Below are positions 50,338 to 56,092 of a DNA stretch of 56,092 bases, piece by piece. Position 1 is the first letter of the stretch, and each line of letters opens with the position of its first letter. The position numbers and the translations under genes were made by a program. The stretch covers positions 1-56,092 of the forward strand of contig JBNGCX010000021.1 in NCBI GenBank assembly GCA_049974865.1. Direction: 5' to 3'. The DNA is from JAGSOU01 sp049974865 (GTDB lineage: Bacteria > Pseudomonadota > Alphaproteobacteria > Rhodobacterales > Rhodobacteraceae). The notes below the pieces were generated by a model. The model did no database searches, was not told the origin of the DNA, and saw only the letters and a program-made list of their open reading frames with translations.

Positions 50338-53064
50338 TCAGGCCTCCTGCTTTTTCAGAAGGGCGGCGGCCACGATCCAGAACAGCAGGCAGAACCCGCC
50401 CAGCACCAAATGGTTCTTCCACAGCTCGGCGAAGCCCAGCCCCATGTTGAACACCCCGCTGCTGATCCGGTGGAAATAGAGCGCCGGGAAAAGCTCTCCG
50501 ATGGCCCGCGTGGGCAGTTCGAGCGTGGCCACCGGGTAGAGCATGCCCGAGAAGTTCACCGTCGGGATCACCACGATGATCGCGCTGCCGAAGATCGCCG
50601 CGATCTGTGAGCGCACGAAGCTGGAGATCACCAGCCCGAAGGCCGTGGTCGCCATCGTGTAGGCCAGAACGCCGCTGAGCAGGGCCAGCGGGTTGCCCTG
50701 CACCCGCAATCCGAACACCCCCAGCAGCATCGCCAGCAGGATCGCGAAACTGGCCATCGCCACCGCGACATAGGGGATCTGCTTGCCCAGCAGGAACTCC
50801 AGCTTGCGCACCGGCGCGGCGTAGAGATTGGTGATCGAGCCCATCTCCTTTTCCCGCACCACGCCCAGGGCGGTCATCATCGTGGGGATCATGATCAGCA
50901 TCATCATCAGCACCCCGGGCGGGATGGCATAGGTCGAGCGGAAGGCCTGATTATAGCGGAAGCGTGGCTCGATATCGACGGCATCCGAATAGGGTATGAG
51001 GCCGGTCTCGGTGGCCGAAAGCTCCTTCAGGAAGCCCAAGAAGACGGATTCGACATAGCCGCGGGCGGTCTCGGCCCGCGTGGTGTTCGATCCGTCCAGC
51101 CAGGCCGCGACCTCGGGCCTGTGGCCGGCCAGCAGGTCGCGGCCGAAGCCGGGCGGGATGATCAGCGCCAGCGTGATGTCGCCCTCGCGCAGCCGCCGGT
51201 CGAGGGCGGCATGGCTGCGGATCTCGGGCTGTTCGTCGAAATAGCGCGAACTGGAGAGCTGCCGCAGCAGGGCGCGGCTTTCGCGGCTGCGGTCCTGGTC
51301 GAAGGCAGCGTAGCGCAGGTTTTGCACATCGAAGGAGATGCCGAAGCCGATGGCGATCATCAGGATCATCGGCCCGATCAGGGCAAACGCGAGGCGGATG
51401 CGGTCGCGGATCAACTCGGTCGCCTCGCGCCGGGCAAAGGCCCAGGCGCGGCGCGGCGAGAACAGAGCGTGGTCGCGTGCGCGGCGACCTTGGGTGGCGG
51501 GCGGCGGCGTGGCCCTCTCCTCGGCACCGGTCCCCGCGGCCTCTTCGAGATGGTCGATGAAAGCCTCTTCCAGCGTCTCCGCACCGCGCGCGGCGCGCAG
51601 TTCGTCGGGCGGGCCGACGGCCAGCACCCGGCCCGCATGCATCAGCGAGACCCGGTCGCAGCGCTCGGCCTCGTTCATGTAGTGGGTGGAGATGAAGATC
51701 GTCACGCCATCCCTGCGGGACAGGTCGATCAGCAGTTGCCAGAACCTGTCGCGGGCCACCGGGTCGACGCCGCTGGTGGGCTCGTCGAGGATCAGCATCT
51801 CGGGCTTGTGCAGCACGGCCACCGCCAGTTGCAGCCGCTGGCGCAGGCCCAGAGGCAGGCTGGTGGGCCGCGCCTTGGCCACGTCGCGCAGTTCGAACTG
51901 ATCCAGCAGTTCCTCCACCCGCTGGCCCTGGCGCGCGCGGGAAAGCTGGAACAACTGGGCGTGCAGGGCCAGGTTTTGCCGCACCGACAGTTCGGAATAG
52001 AGCGAGAAGGATTGCGACATGTATCCCACGCGCCGCCGGATCGCGAGCCCGCCGCCATCCACCTCCTGCCCGAACAACCGGGCCTGGCCCGCGCTGGGCT
52101 TCAGCAGGCCGGTCAGCATCTTCATGGTGGTGGTCTTGCCGCAGCCGTTGGAGCCGAGAAAGCCGAAGATCTCGCCTTTGGCGATGCGGAAACTGACATC
52201 GTCGACGGCGGTGAATTTGCCGAAGCGCTTGGTCAGCCCCTTTGCCTCGATCGCCGTCGTTTGCCCGTCGGAGGGGCGCGGGGGCAGGATGAGGCGGCGG
52301 TGGCCGTCGCGCCGGTCTTCGGGAAGCAGCGCGACGAAGGCCTCCTCCAGCGTGTCGGTCCCGGCCTGCGCCTTCAGCTCGGCCGCGGTGCCGGTGGCCA
52401 GCACGCGACCGTCCTCCATCGCGATCAGCTGTTCGAACCGTTCGGCCTCGGACATGTAGGCGGTGGCGGTAAGCACGGTCATGCCGGGGCGGCGGTCGCG
52501 GATGCGGTCGACCAGGTCCCAAAACTGGCGCCGCGACAGCGGGTCGACGCCGGTGGTGGGTTCGTCGAGGATCAAGAGATCGGGGTCGTGGATCAGCGCG
52601 CAGCACAGCGACAGCTTCTGCTTCATGCCGCCCGAGAGCTTGCCGGCGGGCCTGTCGGGGAAAGGGGCGAGGCCGGTGCTTTGCAGCAGCTCGTCGATAC
52701 GCCAGGCGCGTTCCGCCGGGTCCTGGCCGAACAGCCGGCCGAAGAAATCGACATTCTCGTAGACCGAGAGGGTGGGGTAGAGGTTCCGCCCCAGCCCCTG
52801 CGGCATATAGGCGATGCGCGGGTAACTGAGGGCGCGGTGGCGCGGATCGGCCATGTCGCCGCCCAGCACCTGCACCCGGCCCTGCTGCAGGCGCCGCACC
52901 CCGGCGATCAGCGCCAGCAGGGTGGATTTGCCCACCCCGTCGGGCCCGATCAGCCCGACCATCCGCCCGGCGGGAAACGTAAGCGAGACATCGCTCAGCG
53001 CCGCCGTGCCGCCACAGAGGTGGCTCAGCCCCGTGACCTCGGCGGCCGGCGCTTCAGCCGCCAT
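50338..53064 (-). CDS. rbbA: RbbA-like ABC transporter: two ATPase domains fused to an ABC-2 permease
   Basis: This 908-aa fusion has a first ATPase domain (Walker A GPDGVGKST, signature LSGGMKQK, Walker B LLILDEPTTGVD), a second (GSNGCGKTT, then LPLGLRQRLQL instead of a standard LSGGQ, and ILDEPTSGVD), and a C-terminal permease with REKEMGSITNLYAAP. The layout is that of RbbA/YhiH. The second signature is degenerate, so the ATPase sites may be unequal. I choose the ATG at 53064, which overlaps the HlyD stop by 11 bases; an ATG at 53103 is possible and neither has a clear ribosome site. Confidence 0.92.
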   Translation of the reverse strand: MAAEAPAAEVTGLSHLCGGTAALSDVSLTFPAGRMVGLIGPDGVGKSTLLALIAGVRRLQQGRVQVLGGDMADPRHRALSYPRIAYMPQGLGRNLYPTLSVYENVDFFGRLFGQDPAERAWRIDELLQSTGLAPFPDRPAGKLSGGMKQKLSLCCALIHDPDLLILDEPTTGVDPLSRRQFWDLVDRIRDRRPGMTVLTATAYMSEAERFEQLIAMEDGRVLATGTAAELKAQAGTDTLEEAFVALLPEDRRDGHRRLILPPRPSDGQTTAIEAKGLTKRFGKFTAVDDVSFRIAKGEIFGFLGSNGCGKTTTMKMLTGLLKPSAGQARLFGQEVDGGGLAIRRRVGYMSQSFSLYSELSVRQNLALHAQLFQLSRARQGQRVEELLDQFELRDVAKARPTSLPLGLRQRLQLAVAVLHKPEMLILDEPTSGVDPVARDRFWQLLIDLSRRDGVTIFISTHYMNEAERCDRVSLMHAGRVLAVGPPDELRAARGAETLEEAFIDHLEEAAGTGAEERATPPPATQGRRARDHALFSPRRAWAFARREATELIRDRIRLAFALIGPMILMIAIGFGISFDVQNLRYAAFDQDRSRESRALLRQLSSSRYFDEQPEIRSHAALDRRLREGDITLALIIPPGFGRDLLAGHRPEVAAWLDGSNTTRAETARGYVESVFLGFLKELSATETGLIPYSDAVDIEPRFRYNQAFRSTYAIPPGVLMMMLIMIPTMMTALGVVREKEMGSITNLYAAPVRKLEFLLGKQIPYVAVAMASFAILLAMLLGVFGLRVQGNPLALLSGVLAYTMATTAFGLVISSFVRSQIAAIFGSAIIVVIPTVNFSGMLYPVATLELPTRAIGELFPALYFHRISSGVFNMGLGFAELWKNHLVLGGFCLLFWIVAAALLKKQEA

Positions 53065-54037
53065 CGGGCAGGCGCGCGGCCAGTTCGGCCGGCCATTCGG
53101 CATTGGGGTCCAGCCGCACCGTGGCCACGCCCGGCACGCCGGTCTTCACGAATTCCTGGTGCGCGCGCAGGAGATCGGGCGGGATCTGCAGCTTGACGCG
53201 GAACATCAGGTTCTCGCGTTCCTCGGCGGTTTCCACGTATTTCGGGGTGAACTGTGCTTCGCTGGCGACGAAGCTGACCGAGGCGGGCACCACGAATTGC
53301 GGCGCCGCGTCGAAGACCAGCCGGGCCTCGGCGCCATAGGCCAGCCGCCCGGCCTGCGCGGTCGGCAGGTAGATGGTCATGGAAACGTCGGTCAGGTCCA
53401 GCAGGGTGACCACGCGGGCCCCGGCGGCCAGCACCTCGCCCGGTTCGGCCAGGCGGTATTGCACGCGGCCCGCGCGCGGCGTGGTCAGCGCGTAGTCGTC
53501 CAGGTCCGCGCGCAGCCGGTCGACGGTGGCCTGCGCCGCCTCGATCCGGGCCTGGGCCGAGGCGATGGCGGCCCTGGCCGATTTCACGGCGGCCTCGGCG
53601 GCGGCCTTCTGGGTGCGCCGCAGGTCGATGGTCTCGCCCGGGGCATAGCCGCGCTCGCCCAGCGTTTCGGCGCGGAACAGCTCCTGCTCGGCGAAGGTAA
53701 GGCTGCTCTTGCGTTCGGCCAGCACGGCGCGGGCCTCGGCCAGGCCCTGCTCGGCGGCGCGCACGCCGGCCTCGGCCTCGCGGAGCTGCGCCTCGATCTG
53801 CGCGGTATCGAGCCGGGCCAGCACCTGCCCCGCCTCGACCATGTCGCCCTCTTTGACCAGGATTTCGCGCAGCCGGCCGCCGAACTTGGTGGCGATGTCG
53901 ATACGCTCGGCCTCGATCCGGCCGTTGCTGCGGGCAAAGCCGGGGGGCAGGTCGTCGGCGCGGTCGCGTTGCCAGAGCCAGAGCACGGCGGCGGCGAGCA
54001 GGCCGATCACGGCGGCAAGGGCGATCCGTTTCATCAT
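53054..54037 (-). CDS. HlyD-family membrane fusion protein
   Basis: This 327-aa protein has one N-terminal membrane anchor (ALAAVIGLLAAAVLWLW), a lipoyl/biotinyl-like half (GRLREILVKEGDMVEAGQVL), a long coiled-coil hairpin (about 85-190, rich in Ala/Glu/Arg) and the second lipoyl half (YALTTPRAGRVQYRLAEPGE). It links an inner-membrane exporter to the outer membrane. GGAG precedes the ATG at 54037. It is the first gene of the hlyD-rbbA-yhhJ cassette. Confidence 0.92.
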   Translation of the reverse strand: MMKRIALAAVIGLLAAAVLWLWQRDRADDLPPGFARSNGRIEAERIDIATKFGGRLREILVKEGDMVEAGQVLARLDTAQIEAQLREAEAGVRAAEQGLAEARAVLAERKSSLTFAEQELFRAETLGERGYAPGETIDLRRTQKAAAEAAVKSARAAIASAQARIEAAQATVDRLRADLDDYALTTPRAGRVQYRLAEPGEVLAAGARVVTLLDLTDVSMTIYLPTAQAGRLAYGAEARLVFDAAPQFVVPASVSFVASEAQFTPKYVETAEERENLMFRVKLQIPPDLLRAHQEFVKTGVPGVATVRLDPNAEWPAELAARLPDGG

Positions 54038-54170
54038 CTGTCAGCGCTCCTGACATGTCCGGCGGTGGGGCGGCGGGCCCCCGCGCTTCCTGTTCGAACT
54101 AAGCGCGATTTGCGGGGGGAGGGCAACCATGCGCCGCGCGTGAGCTCGCGCAAGGCCGCTATGCGTGGGC

Positions 54171-55154
54171 TCAGGGGGCGAAGCTGACCGGCAGGCGGAA
54201 GGAATAGCGCGGCTCGCTCAGCCCCTTGGGCGCGGCGGGCAGCCGGGCGCGGCGCACGGCGCTCACCGCGGCCGCGTCGAGCAGGGGCTGCCCCGACGAG
54301 CGGGTGACCGCGACCGCGGCCAGCTGGCCCTGCCGGGTTATGGTGAGGGTCAGGACCGTCCGGCCGCGCGCACGCGTGCCGCGGGGATAGCGTTTGCGCC
54401 GCTCGATCGCCGCGCCGATGGCCCCCTGCCATTGGGTCATGAGGCTTCGCCGCAGGGCGGGGCTGCCGGTTGTGGCCTCGTCCGTCCCGCGTTCGCCGGC
54501 GACCTGCCGGCCGCCGCTGCCGGCGGCCTTCTGCGCCGGTACGGGGGGCGCGGCCTGCTGGCGCCGCGTCTCGGGGGTGGGCGCTGCCGGAAAGGCTGGC
54601 CGCGCCTTGGGCCGGGCGGAGGGCGCCGCCGGCTGTGGCGGCGCGGGGGCGGGACGGGACGGCGCCGCGTCCGTGACCGGGACGGGCAGCGCCGAAGGCA
54701 GGGCGGAGGGCGCCGGGGCCGCGTCCGGTCGCGCCGGCGCGGACCGCGTGGGTATGGCGGCGGGGGACGCCGCGATCTGCGGCGCCGTATTGGCAAATTT
54801 CGGGGCCGGGGAGGGCACCGGCGCAGGCGGAGTGTCCGCCCGGGACGGCGGGCCCGGCATGGCCCGTGGCGCGGCCGGACGCGGCAGCGGGGCGGCGGTG
54901 CCCGGCAGCGTGGGCGCGGCGGTTTGTCGGGGCGTTTCGGGCAGCGGGCGCGGCACCGTCTCCTGTGCCTCGGGCGGGCGGCGCCAGGCGTCGGCCAGCG
55001 CCTGCAGCGCGCCCGGCGCGGCCTTGAGAGAGACCAGCGCCTCGCCCCCCGCGCCGGCCGATTGCCCGCCGCCCGCGGGCAGCCCGGCCCAGAGGCCCAG
55101 GTGCAGCGCCGCGGCCACCGCCACGAAGCCGGGGAATTCCAGTGCCGCCTTCAT
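54171..55154 (-). CDS. tonB: energy transducer TonB
   Basis: This 327-aa TonB has an N-terminal membrane helix with a His (FVAVAAALHLGLWAGL), a very long Pro/Ala-rich spacer (about residues 60-230) to span the periplasm and a C-terminal domain (YPRGTRARGRTVLTLTITRQ, then RSSGQPLLDAAAVSAVRRA). It passes the proton-motive force to outer-membrane receptors. It is coupled to the second exbD by a 4-base overlap and follows the exbB-exbD-exbD genes. Confidence 0.9.
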   Translation of the reverse strand: MKAALEFPGFVAVAAALHLGLWAGLPAGGGQSAGAGGEALVSLKAAPGALQALADAWRRPPEAQETVPRPLPETPRQTAAPTLPGTAAPLPRPAAPRAMPGPPSRADTPPAPVPSPAPKFANTAPQIAASPAAIPTRSAPARPDAAPAPSALPSALPVPVTDAAPSRPAPAPPQPAAPSARPKARPAFPAAPTPETRRQQAAPPVPAQKAAGSGGRQVAGERGTDEATTGSPALRRSLMTQWQGAIGAAIERRKRYPRGTRARGRTVLTLTITRQGQLAAVAVTRSSGQPLLDAAAVSAVRRARLPAAPKGLSEPRYSFRLPVSFAP

Positions 55155-55537
55155 CGCGGCCTCGTCGCCAGGGTGACATCGGAGATGCCCAGCCCCGCCA
55201 GGCGCCTCATCACCCGTGCCAGCGTGGCGGCGGGCAGGTCGGTGTCGGCCCGGATCAGCAGCGGCTCTTCGCGCCCCGGACGGTCCGCCAGCGCCTGCCA
55301 GGCGGCCTCGCCCGTGGCGCCGCCATAGCTGGGCGTGGCATCGGCGGCGAGGAACAGGATGTGCTCGGGGGCGGCCTCGTCCTGCGCGGCGGCCTGTGGC
55401 GGGGTGACCTCGAACGGGGCCTGCGGCGCGATCTCGGCGGTCATCAGGAAGAAGATCAACAGCAGGAAGACCACGTTGATCATCGGCACGATGGCCTCGG
55501 CGGGGCGGCGGCGCGGGCGGGCGGGGCGGAAATCCAT
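55151..55537 (-). CDS. exbD: ExbD/TolR-family protein, second copy
   Basis: This 128-aa protein has the single N-terminal helix with the proton-carrying polar residue replaced: VPMINVVFLLLIFFLMTAEI, where the usual Asp in PM(I/V)D is Asn. The C-terminal periplasmic domain ends in LAGLGISDVTLATRPR. Loss of that Asp suggests it cannot carry protons by itself and may work with the first copy. It starts 4 bases after the first exbD and overlaps tonB by 4 bases. Confidence 0.9.
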   Translation of the reverse strand: MDFRPARPRRRPAEAIVPMINVVFLLLIFFLMTAEIAPQAPFEVTPPQAAAQDEAAPEHILFLAADATPSYGGATGEAAWQALADRPGREEPLLIRADTDLPAATLARVMRRLAGLGISDVTLATRPR

Positions 55538-55541
55538 TCGG

Positions 55542-55919
55542 CTACTCCACCAGCACCAGCCGGGTGAACCCGGCCGCGGTCAGCGCGTCGGTGACATCGG
55601 TCAGGTGCTGCAAAGTCGCGCCGCCGGTCGCGCGCAGGATGACGGCATCGCCAGGATCCTCCGTCAGCGGGGCCAAGGCCCCGGCCAGCGCCTCCAGCGT
55701 TACCGGCTGGCCGTTCAGGGTGACGGTATCGGGGGCGATCTCGACCAGCCGCGGCGGCCCCTGGTAGGGCTCACCCGCACCGCCGCCCGACAGGGGCAGC
55801 CCGCCGTCCCGCCCGACCTGCGCGACCAGCATGAAGAACACCAGCAGCAGGAAGACCACGTCGATCATCGGCGTCAGGCTGGGCCGTCTCGGCGGGTGCG
55901 GATCGGCGAAGTGGAACAT
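55542..55919 (-). CDS. exbD: ExbD/TolR-family protein, first copy
   Basis: This 125-aa protein has the N-terminal helix with the conserved Asp (SLTPMIDVVFLLLVFFMLVA), which carries protons with ExbB, and a periplasmic C-terminal domain (GGATLQHLTDVTDALTAAGF). Its ATG overlaps the exbB stop (TGATG), so translation is coupled. The second exbD follows after 4 bases. Confidence 0.92.
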   Translation of the reverse strand: MFHFADPHPPRRPSLTPMIDVVFLLLVFFMLVAQVGRDGGLPLSGGGAGEPYQGPPRLVEIAPDTVTLNGQPVTLEALAGALAPLTEDPGDAVILRATGGATLQHLTDVTDALTAAGFTRLVLVE

Positions 55920-56092
55920 CAGCCCGCCCCCTGCTCCCCGGCATGGGTGAAGATGCGGGTGGCGATGTCCTCGAGATCGGTCTGGGTGGTCTCGGCCACG
56001 CTTTCGAACCAGGTGAGCGCGGCGGCGGCCGGGATGGCGACGCCCATGCCGGCCGCGGTGGTCAGCAGCGCCTCCCAGATGCCGCCGGCCAG
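55919..56092 (-). CDS. exbB: ExbB/MotA/TolQ-type proton channel, C-terminal part (partial)
   Basis: Only the last 57 residues and the stop lie inside the window. LAGGIWEALLTTAAGMGVAIPAA shows the last TolQ/ExbB transmembrane segments, with Thr residues facing the proton path. The frame is open to the window edge. It is the first gene of the exbB-exbD-exbD-tonB operon. Confidence 0.88.
   Translation of the reverse strand: MAGGIWEALLTTAAGMGVAIPAAAALTWFESVAETTQTDLEDIATRIFTHAGEQGAG

Overview
The window comes from a high-GC alphaproteobacterium, almost certainly Rhodobacterales/Rhodobacteraceae. The pointers are the BztABCD-type amino-acid ABC operon, the ATP12-type F1-ATPase chaperone, a cytochrome c'/cytochrome b561 pair, a Roseobacter-like long LuxI, and the rpmH-rnpA-yidD / ttcA / yidC-engB-argB neighbourhood. 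No phage, IS, integrase or CRISPR is visible; it is chromosomal backbone with a few inserted accessory genes.

Bases 1-16470 hold the end of tuf, then the S10-spc-alpha ribosomal supercluster (rpsJ to rplQ) with secY, adk and rpoA, all on the + strand. The cluster is not one uninterrupted run. A strong terminator after rplP precedes a putative 2-oxoglutarate/Fe(II) oxygenase gene, and a candidate promoter precedes rpmC. A second strong terminator follows rpmD; after it come a GFA-family gene and an antisense gene broken by one in-frame amber codon, then a new candidate promoter before rplO. Perfect stem-loops also sit before rplB, rpoA and rplQ. A strong terminator closes the cluster after rplQ.

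Bases 16488-18056 are a quorum-sensing module: a 62-aa unknown gene on the minus strand, a divergent AT-richer luxR, and a luxI. A near-perfect 22-bp dyad covers the luxR start codon and its candidate -10 box, and touches the candidate -35 box of the small gene. This is the most interesting regulatory locus here.

Bases 18126-29680 (+) carry an HtrA-type protease, rarA, cytochrome c' with cytochrome b561, crcB, then a tightly coupled run of pseudouridine synthase, HAD phosphatase and ATP12 chaperone, followed by bztABCD for glutamate/glutamine/aspartate/asparagine uptake. Bases 29800-37031 (-) carry sixA-like, a ferredoxin-like protein, argB, engB, yidC, a doubly degenerate GGDEF-EAL protein and ttcA. 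On the + strand a small two-helix membrane protein and a class II aldolase interrupt the series before yidD-rnpA-rpmH (-), which is led by a very good sigma-70-like promoter.

Bases 39653-43443 (+) hold a TVP38-type membrane protein paired with a MerA-like flavin disulfide oxidoreductase, an orphan sensor kinase and tRNA-Arg(ACG). From 43507 to the end everything is on the minus strand: tamA-tamB (outer-membrane assembly), an HlyD/RbbA/YhhJ-type ABC efflux cassette, and an exbB-exbD-exbD-tonB energy-transduction operon whose exbB is cut by the window edge. Assignments rest on reading motifs and lengths; no database search was possible.
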